Assembly (NCBI RefSeq): GCF_945605565.1
Contig: NZ_OX216966.1
Coordinates: 1,291,001 to 1,355,000, forward strand
Reading direction: 5' to 3'
Length of the DNA: 64,000 nt
Origin: Paenibacillus dendritiformis
GTDB lineage: Bacteria > Bacillota > Bacilli > Paenibacillales > Paenibacillaceae
Made by a program: the position numbers and the translations under genes. Positions within the stretch are counted from its first letter, which is position 1. Each line of letters opens with the position of its first letter. Under the pieces are notes generated by a model, which was given only the letters and a program-made list of their open reading frames with translations, ran no database searches and had not been told where the DNA came from. Positions 25,176 through 33,650 of the stretch are shown here, piece after piece.

Positions 25176-26531
25176 TCATTCCACGGACTCTTCCGGCGGC
25201 AAATAGGTGATGGCCTGGCTCCCCATCTGCTCCCAGCCTCTCTGGAAGGCGGAACGTCCGATGCGATCGCGCCGGCCGAGCGGATCATTGATATAGACAT
25301 ATTTCTCGTCATAGCCCGTGACGATGAAGGAATGCTCGAAGTAGGTGACGCGCACCGGGCCGTCCGGGGTCTCCCATGTGACCCAATATTTATCCGGCAC
25401 CTCATCATACATCGTCGTGTGAATGACCCAGACCGGGGTGCCCTGCCCGACGATCCACAGCAGGTGCTCGACCGACGTGCCGGTCAAGTCGGCAATGCGG
25501 CCCGGCAGGTAGCGTTCGGCCAGCTCGGCAATCGGCTCATGGTAGACGCCGAGTCCCGGGTTGGCGAAGGTGTACATGTCACCGACGAATCCCTTATGCG
25601 GATTGCCGAAGTGTACCTTGCCGCCAGTTTTCTTATACGGCGTCGGGTCCCGGCGGATCTCCCGGGCGAGCTCCATCTTGTCGACGTCGACATCCGCCGT
25701 CTTCAGCAGCATAGCCAGGGCAGTCACTTCGCAGCCGCGCGGCAGCTCCGGCAACTGCAGAATGAGCGGCGCCCCGTTGTAGCGGAACGACTTCGGCGCC
25801 GGCTTCTCCGGGTCCCACATGACATGCTGCCCGCGATAGGTTACCCGGCGTCCGGGCGCCTGCCGGGCGTAAGCGACGGCGTCTTCCCAGCGGCGGAAGA
25901 CGCGCTCGAAGCGCCCGCCAAGCTGGACGCCATAGGGCCCGAACGTATCATAGTCGATGTATTGGGACAATTCCTTCCGCCAGTCATTCCACTCTGCCTC
26001 ATCTGGCGCATCATCGCGATTCCTGAGCGCGATCACGCCGTCCCGGGCGTAAATATTGCGCCCGAGCGCCTCGCTGACCGGGCGAAGCGGCACGTACGTC
26101 AACCCGTCCTTGACGTGCGGGGTCGTCTTGACCGGGGACGTGGCTCCCGCAATCTTGACTTCCGGCTTGTTCAGCCGGTAGGTGACCCGCGCTTCGTCTT
26201 TGGTGAAGGTGATCGTGCCTTTGGCTTCATCATAGGCCAGTTCGGCCTCCAGCTTCGAAGCGAGGAAGCGGGCGGGAACCAGGGTCTCGCCAGATTGCTG
26301 GTATGGCGATGCCTTGTTCTCCCGCTCATCGATCGGAACGAGGTAGCGGCCGACGTAGGCGGTATTGCTGTGCAGCATGAGGACGATATCGTCCGTAGGC
26401 ATGCCGAACGAGAAGGACAGCCCGCCCTCTTTGAATTTGGAGGCGAACAGGAATTGTATCGGAAAGGCGCACAGCGCCAGTAATATCAGGAACAGCAGCC
26501 AGCGATTGAGCCGCCGAACGAATTGTGGCAA
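25176..26531 (-). CDS. Membrane-anchored stalk-domain protein with C39-like peptidase domain
   Basis: About 451 residues from TTG 26531, which lies 9 bases after GAGGAGG; an upstream in-frame start at 26591 lacks a site. An N-terminal transmembrane helix (RWLLFLILLALCAF) anchors the protein outside. Next comes a copper-amine-oxidase-like stalk (TLVPARFLASKLEAELAYD, TYVPLRPVSEALGRNIY). The C-terminal peptidase_C39_2 domain has the catalytic Cys in LPRGCEVTALAMLL, His in FEHSFIVTGYD and Asp in YINDPLG. It probably cleaves or binds cell-wall-associated peptides. Divergent from the ECF sigma gene. Confidence 0.85.
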   Translation of the reverse strand: MPQFVRRLNRWLLFLILLALCAFPIQFLFASKFKEGGLSFSFGMPTDDIVLMLHSNTAYVGRYLVPIDERENKASPYQQSGETLVPARFLASKLEAELAYDEAKGTITFTKDEARVTYRLNKPEVKIAGATSPVKTTPHVKDGLTYVPLRPVSEALGRNIYARDGVIALRNRDDAPDEAEWNDWRKELSQYIDYDTFGPYGVQLGGRFERVFRRWEDAVAYARQAPGRRVTYRGQHVMWDPEKPAPKSFRYNGAPLILQLPELPRGCEVTALAMLLKTADVDVDKMELAREIRRDPTPYKKTGGKVHFGNPHKGFVGDMYTFANPGLGVYHEPIAELAERYLPGRIADLTGTSVEHLLWIVGQGTPVWVIHTTMYDEVPDKYWVTWETPDGPVRVTYFEHSFIVTGYDEKYVYINDPLGRRDRIGRSAFQRGWEQMGSQAITYLPPEESVE

Positions 26532-26671
26532 TTTCAATATCCTCCTCAGACATACTCCCTTATGTATATCGGCAAATGGTCCGCATTTCATTAGCGGCCC
26601 CGATTTTTCAGACGGAGACGGGGGGATTTCTACGTTGCGGCGGCTTTGTTGCGAAAAAATTTGATAATAAT

Positions 26672-26699
26672 GAACCTTTTCTCCCGCTAAGTTGTTACC
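26672..26699 (+). promoter_or_regulatory. ECF-type promoter, copy 1
   Basis: GAACCTTTTCTC begins at 26672 and TGTTACC occurs 21 bases after the first base, 15 bases before the sigma gene. The same two blocks with the same spacing occur at 29120. Confidence 0.6.
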
Positions 26700-26714
26700 T
26701 TAGTAGAGTAGAGC

Positions 26715-27356
26715 ATGGGAAAGGTGGAGGGCCTGTTGACGGACAGGGAGTTTTTCGAGCGGTACAACACGGAAGTGTACAGGACCTGCTACTATATGCT
26801 GCGCGATGCGTCAGATGCGGAGGATATATGCCAAGAGGTGTTCGTAAAGGCGTTAACCTCGGGATGGCGGCAGGTGGAGCACCTCAAAACATGGCTTATG
26901 CGCATCGCCGTCAACCACTGCTTGAACCATCTGCGGCGGAGCAAGACGAGACGAATGAAAGAGAAGGTGCTGCTCTTGTTCCAGCGGGAGCAGGTGGAAC
27001 CGTCGGTGCACGCCGTGGTGGAGCAGCAGGAGACGGAGGATGAATGGAAGCGCCGCATGGCGCGATTGCCGGATAAAATCAGGGTGGTCGTGACCCTTCG
27101 CTTCACGAATGATCTGGCGCTTAAGGATATTGCCGACATATTGGATATCCCGGTTGGTACGGTGAAGTCGCGCCTGAATCGGGGCCTGAAGCTGATGAAG
27201 GCCATGCTGGAGGAGTCGGGCCAGCTGGAGCCGGAAGGGATAGGAAGGCCGGGAGATAACAGCATACATAACCAGGTTAGAGACAGGAAGGAAGGTGCGA
27301 ATAATGAGCAAGGAGACACGCGTGGAGACGGACCTTGCCCGGCGGCTCGGCGATGA
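26715..27356 (+). CDS. ECF-family sigma factor
   Basis: 213 residues from ATG 26715 (the start MGKVEGLLTDREFF is weakly supported; an internal TTG is possible). Region 2: YNTEVYRTCYYMLRDASDAEDICQEVFVKAL and TWLMRIAVNHCLNHLRR. Region 4: FTNDLALKDIADILDIPVGTVKSRLNRGLKLMK. The last 45 residues are low-complexity and overlap the next gene by 53 bases, suggesting the tail may be dispensable. It forms an operon with a DUF4179 anti-sigma-like gene. Confidence 0.9.
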   Translation: MGKVEGLLTDREFFERYNTEVYRTCYYMLRDASDAEDICQEVFVKALTSGWRQVEHLKTWLMRIAVNHCLNHLRRSKTRRMKEKVLLLFQREQVEPSVHAVVEQQETEDEWKRRMARLPDKIRVVVTLRFTNDLALKDIADILDIPVGTVKSRLNRGLKLMKAMLEESGQLEPEGIGRPGDNSIHNQVRDRKEGANNEQGDTRGDGPCPAARR

Positions 27357-29007
27357 GGGGGGCCACGACTATCCCGATTTCGATGCGATGTGGACAAGGA
27401 TTGATCTGGCCAGACAAGAGTCGGAGGCTGAATCTGCAAGACGGCAAGGCCGGACGATGTTCCTGCGCGGACGCCGCTTGGCGGTCTTGTCGGCGGTCGC
27501 GCTGGTGCTGATCGCGACGCCGGTGCTGGCTTCCATGTCGGGACATTGGGATTTTACGTTCCGGCCGGGCGTGAAGTCGGCGCTGAACCACGGATTCGGG
27601 CAGACGATTGACAAGTCGGTTACGAACAACGGCGTCACATTTACGGTCGATTCGGCCATGTCCGATGACAACGGGACCACGCTGTTATACAGCTTCGATC
27701 CGGGGGACGAGGAGCCGCTGGAATGGAGATTCTCCGAGGTGGAATTGCGCACGGCTGACGGGGAACCCGTAGTGAAGGTGAATGATGTTCAATCGATGCG
27801 AATGAACTGGAAAAAGGGGTACTACTCACATATTTGGGATAAGGAAAATAAACGATATAACGGTTTTTTGGAAACGCCATGGACCTTCGACGGCAAGGAG
27901 ACGGAACTGCAGCTTAGCGTGCGGGGACTGCAGGAGTATAACACCAAGCGGTTGCCGCTGGCTCTCGATCTGGCCGAGACTGGCGTGCAGACGTTCCCGG
28001 TTCAGGATGGCGGCATTGAATCCGCAAGCATTCAGATTTCGCGGGAAGCGGAAGGGAAAATGGTGCTCAAATCCCTCTATACGTATTGGGATGAGCGGAT
28101 CGCGAATACGAATCTTCCCGCGATTCTGGTGAAAAAGGACGGGAAGCTCATGGAGCGATCCGGTACACGGGTCGGGCTCGATAACGGCAAGTGGGCGGAG
28201 CAAGAGATTTATCAGTTGGACGACATTCATCAGCAAAATATCACGTTCGAGCTCGCCTACATGACGCCGGGCAAGAAGATAGACGGCGAATGGAATCTCG
28301 GAGGGCTGCGGCTGAACAAGGAGAAGGCTTTGCATGCATCGGCGATCCGCACCCTGGACGTGCCGGTGCGAACGACGGAGGGAGAGGCCGTCGTCCGCAA
28401 GCTGTTCATTCGTCCGACAGGCATTCGGGTCGAGATTGAGCATGGCAATTCATACTCGCGGTTGCCTTATAAGGGCGTCTACTTGTCCGTTGGCGGCCGG
28501 AAGCTGGAAGGGGAAGAATGGTTAACGGACAATACGGGCGAGGGATCTCATTATGTGCAGACGTATGTGTTCGACGCTCCGCCTGATCTCCGCCTGACAG
28601 CGGATTTGCCGATGGAGTTGCTGCTGCAATATGAAGTAGAGGAAAAATGGGATTACAAACAACCGATCCTTCTTTCACATATTTCGGGCGAAAAGCAGAC
28701 GTTGACGATGGACGTCGGAGAATATCCGGTGAGGTGGACCTACTACAAGCAGAACGGTGATCTGTATGTAGAAAGCGAAAGCTCGGACGAACGATTCGGC
28801 GGAATCAATCAGACGTTCATTCGCCAGGAAGATCGGCGCATCCCCGGACATATCCTGTTCGATTGGATACCAGGCGCCGGACTTAACGATAGCCTCAACA
28901 AGCGGGTGGACGTCTATCCCGGCTTTGAAGAAACGGAAGCGGAGATGTATATCTTTATGTATTTGGTCAGACATCCGGAACGGGAGTTAACAGTGAAGCT
29001 TCAATAA
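27304..29007 (+). CDS. DUF4179-domain transmembrane anti-sigma factor
   Basis: About 567 residues from ATG 27304. A cytosolic N-terminus of about 60 residues (ETDLARRLGDEGGHDYPDFDAMWTRID) is followed by one transmembrane helix (RLAVLSAVALVLIATPVLASM). The large extracytoplasmic part opens with the DUF4179-like stretch GVTFTVDSAMSDDNGTTLLYSFD. This architecture, directly behind an ECF sigma gene, is the standard Bacillales anti-sigma arrangement. The signal sensed is unknown. Translation overlaps the sigma gene. Confidence 0.85.
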   Translation: MSKETRVETDLARRLGDEGGHDYPDFDAMWTRIDLARQESEAESARRQGRTMFLRGRRLAVLSAVALVLIATPVLASMSGHWDFTFRPGVKSALNHGFGQTIDKSVTNNGVTFTVDSAMSDDNGTTLLYSFDPGDEEPLEWRFSEVELRTADGEPVVKVNDVQSMRMNWKKGYYSHIWDKENKRYNGFLETPWTFDGKETELQLSVRGLQEYNTKRLPLALDLAETGVQTFPVQDGGIESASIQISREAEGKMVLKSLYTYWDERIANTNLPAILVKKDGKLMERSGTRVGLDNGKWAEQEIYQLDDIHQQNITFELAYMTPGKKIDGEWNLGGLRLNKEKALHASAIRTLDVPVRTTEGEAVVRKLFIRPTGIRVEIEHGNSYSRLPYKGVYLSVGGRKLEGEEWLTDNTGEGSHYVQTYVFDAPPDLRLTADLPMELLLQYEVEEKWDYKQPILLSHISGEKQTLTMDVGEYPVRWTYYKQNGDLYVESESSDERFGGINQTFIRQEDRRIPGHILFDWIPGAGLNDSLNKRVDVYPGFEETEAEMYIFMYLVRHPERELTVKLQ

Positions 29008-29028
29008 AGGGACGTTCTTCCTTCCGCG

Positions 29029-29100
29029 CTGCGGCAGCGATTGCGGAGAGCTTGCCGCAGCGCCGGACCGACCAGAGATTTCTGGTTGGTCTATTTTTTT
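29029..29100 (+). terminator. Tandem hairpins with terminator
   Basis: A first hairpin GCTGCGGCA/TGCCGCAGC (about 29029-29063) is followed by GACCGACCAG (29066-29075) pairing with CTGGTTGGTC and a run TATTTTTTT. Confidence 0.85.
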
Positions 29101-29119
29101 GAACTATCTTCAAAAAAGT

Positions 29120-29146
29120 GAACCTATTCTCGCCTAGCTGTGTTTA
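29120..29146 (+). promoter_or_regulatory. ECF-type promoter, copy 2
   Basis: GAACCTATTCTC (29120-29131) plus TGTT at 29141-29144, the same sequence and spacing as at 26672. It lies behind a terminator, so it makes the downstream secreted-protein genes a separate but co-regulated unit. Confidence 0.6.
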
Positions 29147-29250
29147 TAACATAGAGGCTTGCGCCTAAGGGATCCCAAAGCAATGCATTGCGGCCTGGCC
29201 TTGAACCGAAGATCGATCAAAAACGAAACGCTGGAGAGGGGAAATAGAAC

Positions 29251-30048
29251 ATGAAAAACATGACCAAAGCGGCGATTGCCGCGACGAGCTGCCTGCTGCT
29301 GTTCAATTCGATGCACATCGCCGCGGAGGCGGCGCCGGCCAACACGGCCAAGGAAGTGACGGTACTGGCCGCAGCGAAGGCACCTTCCGCCGCGGAGAAG
29401 AAAAAGGCGGTGGAGTCGGAAAAAGCGAAGTATGCCAAAATGAAAAAAAATCCGGGTGACTATTACATATTGTATGTAAGCGATAAGTCGCTTAATGGCG
29501 GCGATCACTTTTCCAACTATCTGAATATGTACAATTTCAAAAGCTATGAAGATTACATGAAAGTAGCATCCAAGCTGAAGACTCCCGTATTGAAGCGTCC
29601 GGACGGCTTGCCGGAAGGGTATAAGTTCACCAAAGCCAACATCGAGCCGCCGATTCTGGCCTATGGCGACAAGTATCGGAAAGAAGTGAAAGCGGAGGCC
29701 AAAGACAAAGCCGCTTACTTGAAGCTCATCAAATGGACGGAAGCGGGCCAGGTCGATCTCGAATTCAAGAACGGAAAAGATGTCGTGAAGCTCCAATTTA
29801 GCCTGATGAGCGCAGAGATCGCGAAGAAGCGCGGCAAGCAGAAAGATTACCACTTTACGGCGGCCGACGAATGGGATGAAGAGACGAAGAAAAAATCCCC
29901 TCAATCCGTTAAAAATATACTGAGCTGGACAGACAACCAATATCAATTTAACATTTCGACGAATCCGGAAAATCCATTGACGAAAGAAGAACTGATCGAG
30001 CTTGCGGAAAGCGCTGTCCAGCAGCCGGCCGGAGCGAAAGCCAAGTAA
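29251..30048 (+). CDS. Secreted DUF4367-like protein
   Basis: 265 residues with a signal peptide (AAIAATSCLLLFNSMHIAAEA). The middle carries RPDGLPEGYKFTKANIEPP and the end LSWTDNQYQFNISTN...LTKEELIELAESA, the pattern of DUF4367, usually found as the extracytoplasmic sensor of anti-sigma factors, as in the gene at 60464. Here it is free-standing, without a cytosolic or membrane part. A damaged paralogue lies at 33047. Its own copy of the ECF promoter suggests it feeds back on the sigma system. Confidence 0.75.
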   Translation: MKNMTKAAIAATSCLLLFNSMHIAAEAAPANTAKEVTVLAAAKAPSAAEKKKAVESEKAKYAKMKKNPGDYYILYVSDKSLNGGDHFSNYLNMYNFKSYEDYMKVASKLKTPVLKRPDGLPEGYKFTKANIEPPILAYGDKYRKEVKAEAKDKAAYLKLIKWTEAGQVDLEFKNGKDVVKLQFSLMSAEIAKKRGKQKDYHFTAADEWDEETKKKSPQSVKNILSWTDNQYQFNISTNPENPLTKEELIELAESAVQQPAGAKAK

Positions 30049-30084
30049 CGTTTCCGCGTGGCCCAGTAAAGGAGAATGAAAACG

Positions 30085-31455
30085 ATGATGCGACTATCCG
30101 CCATTGCCCAAAAAGGCTTGCTTCTGCTTGGGGTCGTCGTCTTGCTCAGCGGCTGCTTCGGGTCGAAGCCCGTCTTGGAAGAGCTTGGCGAGGAGGGCAA
30201 GGGAACGATAAAGATTCTTTATTATAACGAAGATGATTTTTACCGGGAATACGGAAATGCGTTCAACGTCAAGTTCCCCAATATCGAGTTCGATATTGTG
30301 AGCACGAAGGAGCTTATGGACAAAAGGAGAAGCGGCGAGGATTTCGATTACCGGAGCGAGCTGGCGAAATGGGTGGATCTCCATAAGCCAGACGTGCTGC
30401 TGCTTGGCGGGGACGAGTATGAAGAGTATGCACAGGCGGGCAAGCTGTTCAACCTGGAGCCGATCATCAAGCAGGAGCAGTTCGATGTGGACGGGTACAT
30501 GCCCGGCTTGATTGACTCGCTGCGGGAGAAGGGGGGAGGCTCGCTTTATGGGCTGACGCCGAATTTCCTCACCAGCGTCATCTTTTATAATGCCGACCTG
30601 TTCGCCGAGCACGGCATCGAGCTGCCCCGCAGCGGCCTCTCCTGGCAAGAGCTGTTCGATCTGGCCGCTCGCTTCAAGGGCGCCGGCACGGCCGACGAAC
30701 CCGTGTATGGATTGTACGCTGGCGATGGCGATGCGGCGGAACTGCTGGACAGCATCGCCCGGACGCTAAAGCTGCAGAGGTTCGACGCGCAAGGGGAGAG
30801 CGTGCTGCTGGAATCTGAGGGATGGAAGCAGGCGTTCCGCATGACTGCGGATGCGGTCCGCAGCCGTACGGTGAAGGTGCTTGGGGCGGGCGAGGCCCCG
30901 AGCTATCTCCCGTCCGATGATCTCTTCATGAACGGGCAGGCCGCCATGGTCATCGCGGGTTCAGGCTTGGCCTACAACATTAACGATCCATCGTACAGCA
31001 AGAAGGCGAAGAAGTTCGAATGGGGCATAGCGCCGGTCCCCGTAGACCCCGCGAATCCCGGAGAATCGCCATTTGCGTCTTATCGAGAGACGTTCGCCAT
31101 ATCGGCGGAGTCCGCGAACAAGCGGGCGGCTTGGGAATTCATCAAGTATGTCGCCGGGCCGGAGAGAGCAAGCGCGGATGCGCAAGGCATATTGTATCAG
31201 CTGCCGACTCGCATCGGCTACGTCAAGGACCTCAACGGGAAAAGCGCGGAACCGTTATACGTGCTGAAGCCGATGGATCGGAAATATGAACGCACAGACA
31301 AGAAGATTCCCAAGTCTTTTGACGACGCTTATGCGCCCCTGCTGAACGAAGCGCTGCAAGCCGTGATCGATCAGACGAGTTCGGTGGACGAGGCGTTGGC
31401 GAATCTGCAGCAGCAGGCGCAAGCGGCGCTTCAGGCGGCCCGCAGCGGCCAGTAG
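30085..31455 (+). CDS. ABC-type extracellular solute-binding lipoprotein 1
   Basis: About 456 residues from ATG 30085, ten bases after AAAGGAG. Lipobox LLSGC. The mature part has the family 1 solute-binding layout: TIKILYYNEDDFYREYGNAFN early, LYGLTPNFLTSVIFYNADLF in the middle, and a long C-terminal helix pair ending in Ala/Gln-rich sequence. Paralogous to the next gene (shared KPDVLLL, FDxxGYMPGxID, YNADLF). No permease or ATPase gene is nearby, so it may act as a sensor or share another transporter. Confidence 0.85.
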   Translation: MMRLSAIAQKGLLLLGVVVLLSGCFGSKPVLEELGEEGKGTIKILYYNEDDFYREYGNAFNVKFPNIEFDIVSTKELMDKRRSGEDFDYRSELAKWVDLHKPDVLLLGGDEYEEYAQAGKLFNLEPIIKQEQFDVDGYMPGLIDSLREKGGGSLYGLTPNFLTSVIFYNADLFAEHGIELPRSGLSWQELFDLAARFKGAGTADEPVYGLYAGDGDAAELLDSIARTLKLQRFDAQGESVLLESEGWKQAFRMTADAVRSRTVKVLGAGEAPSYLPSDDLFMNGQAAMVIAGSGLAYNINDPSYSKKAKKFEWGIAPVPVDPANPGESPFASYRETFAISAESANKRAAWEFIKYVAGPERASADAQGILYQLPTRIGYVKDLNGKSAEPLYVLKPMDRKYERTDKKIPKSFDDAYAPLLNEALQAVIDQTSSVDEALANLQQQAQAALQAARSGQ

Positions 31456-31592
31456 GGACCGGGAATCGACGCGGAACGAATGGGGACGGGCGGGCTTGCG
31501 TTCGCCTGTCACCATACATAGGGAAGCTTGCGGCAGGCGGGCCTCCGCCGGTAAAGAGGCAAGACCGCCAGCTAAGGGGGAAGGAAGAAGAG

Positions 31593-32969
31593 ATGAGGTT
31601 ATCAGGTAAATGGAAGATAACGGGGCTGCTGCTTAGTATTGCGATCCTGTTGAATGGTTGCATGGCAGGCAAGCCCGTACAGGACGAGCTGGAGGAGGAC
31701 GCCCCCGGCAGTCTGAAAATATGGTACCCGGATGTGGAGCCGTTCCATACCAAATATGGGCAAATGTTCGCCGCCAAGTTCCCGGGCATCCAGGTGGACG
31801 TGCTGCAGGCGCGAGAATGGTTAGAAGAGGCGCGGCAAGAGGATTACGAGAAGGAACTGAAGAGGCTTATCGAATTGCATAAGCCGGATGTGCTGCTGCT
31901 GGATCAGGATGAATATGAAGTACTGGCCCGGGCGGGCAAGCTGTATAATCTGGATCCGGCAATCATGCAGGACCAATTCGATCTGAACGGATATATGCCG
32001 GGCGTGATCGACATGCTGCGGGAAAAGGGGGACGGTTCGCTCTATGGGCTGGCTCCATTCATCCGGCCGCGGGTCCTGTATTACAATGCGGATTTGTTCA
32101 AAGAGAACAGCATCGATCCCCCTTCCAACAAGATGCAGTGGCCTGACACATTCGCGCTGGCGGCTCGGTTCGCGAATACCGGGACAGAGGACGCCCCCGT
32201 CTATGGCCTGATTGGCAATGAAGCTCACGATGTGCTGTCCCAGGTTGCGTTGACCCTGGATCTGCAATTATTCGATGCGAAAGGCGAGAACGTCGTGCTG
32301 CAATCGGAAGGATGGAAGCAGGCCTTCCAGATCGCGGCCGATGCGATCCGGAGCAAGGCGATTTCGGTCCGTTCCCCGAAGGAAGCGGGGGAGGGCCCGG
32401 AAGGTTACGGTTATTTCCTCGCCATAAATAAGTTCCTGAACGGCGAAGCGGCGATGTTGTTCAGTGATCATTACTTTGCTTCCCAGCTCCGCAGCAAAGC
32501 GAAGACCTTCGACTGGGGCATGGTCACAGTTCCGATCAATCCGGCGCGGCCCGATGAATCGACTTCGGTCTCCGTGCCCCAGATACTGGCTATCGCCGCG
32601 GATTCTCCCCGCAAGCAGGCGGCTTGGAACCTTATCCGCTTCATCAACGGACCGGAGGTGGCCAAGGCCAGATCGCGTACGGCCGGAAGCGACCTGCCGG
32701 CGATAACCGATTATGTCTCCGGCGGCGATCGCGCCGATACGGAGGTGTTCTATATGCTGAAGCCGGCGCCTCAACATAACGAACGCGTGATGAAGCGGGT
32801 TCCGGACAGCTTCTATGAGGCGTATTCATTGCTGGCGAATGAAGCGCTGCAATCCGTGATCGATAACGAGAAGCCGGTGGATGAGGCGCTGGCCGAACTG
32901 GAGCAGAAGGCGCAGGCCGTGCTGGAGTCGGCCCGCAGCAAGGCGCAGGAGGCGCATCAAGGCAGATGA
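31593..32969 (+). CDS. ABC-type extracellular solute-binding lipoprotein 2
   Basis: 458 residues with lipobox LLNGC. A tandem paralogue of the preceding gene, sharing the same domain order and the motifs HKPDVLLLDQDEYE, LNGYMPGVIDMLREKG and PRVLYYNADLFKEN. The C-terminus is a long Ala/Glu/Lys helix. A strong AGGGGGAAGGAAGAAG site precedes the ATG. Like its twin it lacks cognate permease genes, and it belongs to the unit driven by the ECF promoter at 29120. Confidence 0.85.
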   Translation: MRLSGKWKITGLLLSIAILLNGCMAGKPVQDELEEDAPGSLKIWYPDVEPFHTKYGQMFAAKFPGIQVDVLQAREWLEEARQEDYEKELKRLIELHKPDVLLLDQDEYEVLARAGKLYNLDPAIMQDQFDLNGYMPGVIDMLREKGDGSLYGLAPFIRPRVLYYNADLFKENSIDPPSNKMQWPDTFALAARFANTGTEDAPVYGLIGNEAHDVLSQVALTLDLQLFDAKGENVVLQSEGWKQAFQIAADAIRSKAISVRSPKEAGEGPEGYGYFLAINKFLNGEAAMLFSDHYFASQLRSKAKTFDWGMVTVPINPARPDESTSVSVPQILAIAADSPRKQAAWNLIRFINGPEVAKARSRTAGSDLPAITDYVSGGDRADTEVFYMLKPAPQHNERVMKRVPDSFYEAYSLLANEALQSVIDNEKPVDEALAELEQKAQAVLESARSKAQEAHQGR

Positions 32970-33046
32970 TGACCTCGCCGACCGGAAGAAAACTTGGTGT
33001 GTCGGAAGCTGCCCTGTGGAAGAGAGGTAGAAGGATAAGGGATACG

Positions 33047-33581
33047 ATGAAAAATAGCTTCAAAGAGGCGGCAATCGCGGCCTTCTGCATGCTGTTGCTG
33101 TTCGGTGCGATGAACGCGGTTGCCGAAGCGGTTTCGCAATCCACGAACAAAGCGGCGGCCAAGCCGGCCGCTTCTTCCGACGCGAACAGGCAGAAGCGGA
33201 TTGAAGCAGAGACGGACAGATTAATAAAAGCAGCAAAAATCCGGGTGATTTTTTTGCCCTTTATGTCAATGACATGATGTTGAATCCGCAGGAACACATC
33301 ACTTTGACAAGTATGACGACTATAGTAAGCAGGCATCCCAACTGACCACTCCCTTGCTCATCAAACCCGACGGGTTGCCGGAAGACTATGTCTTTTCCAA
33401 AGCGGAAGTGAAGCAGCCGATTTTGCCTAACGGCTATACCTATTCCGCCGCTTTTGGGATGAAAACGTTGAAATGGCAAGACAAAGAAAAAGGCATTGAA
33501 TACCGGGTCTCCGTCAATAAGAGCAGTCCGTTGGGCAAAAAAGAACTGCTGCCGATCGCGGAGGCCATGATTCAAGAATAG
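33047..33581 (+). pseudogene. Frameshifted DUF4367-like secreted protein
   Basis: The signal peptide (KEAAIAAFCMLLLFGAMNAVAEA) and first 60 codons parallel the gene at 29251. The frame breaks near 33236, where AAAAATCCGGGTGAT would read as the paralogue's KNPGD in another frame. It breaks again near 33300, after which YDDYSKQASQLTTPLLIKPDGLPEDYVF continues to LPIAEAMIQE in a third frame. Compared with the 265-residue paralogue, the middle also looks shortened. Either a decayed gene duplicate or two sequencing errors. Confidence 0.75.
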
Positions 33582-33585
33582 ATGC

Positions 33586-33632
33586 AAGGGGCCGTCCCAA
33601 GTCATGAAGGCATGACAGGGGAGGCCCTTTGA
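33586..33632. terminator. Bidirectional terminator-like hairpin
   Basis: AAGGGGCC.TCCC and GGGGA.GGCCCTTT arms with an inner GTCATG/CATGAC stem lie between convergent genes. T-rich on the plus strand. Confidence 0.65.
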
Positions 33633-33650
33633 TGCGCTTCGGCGGTTAGG

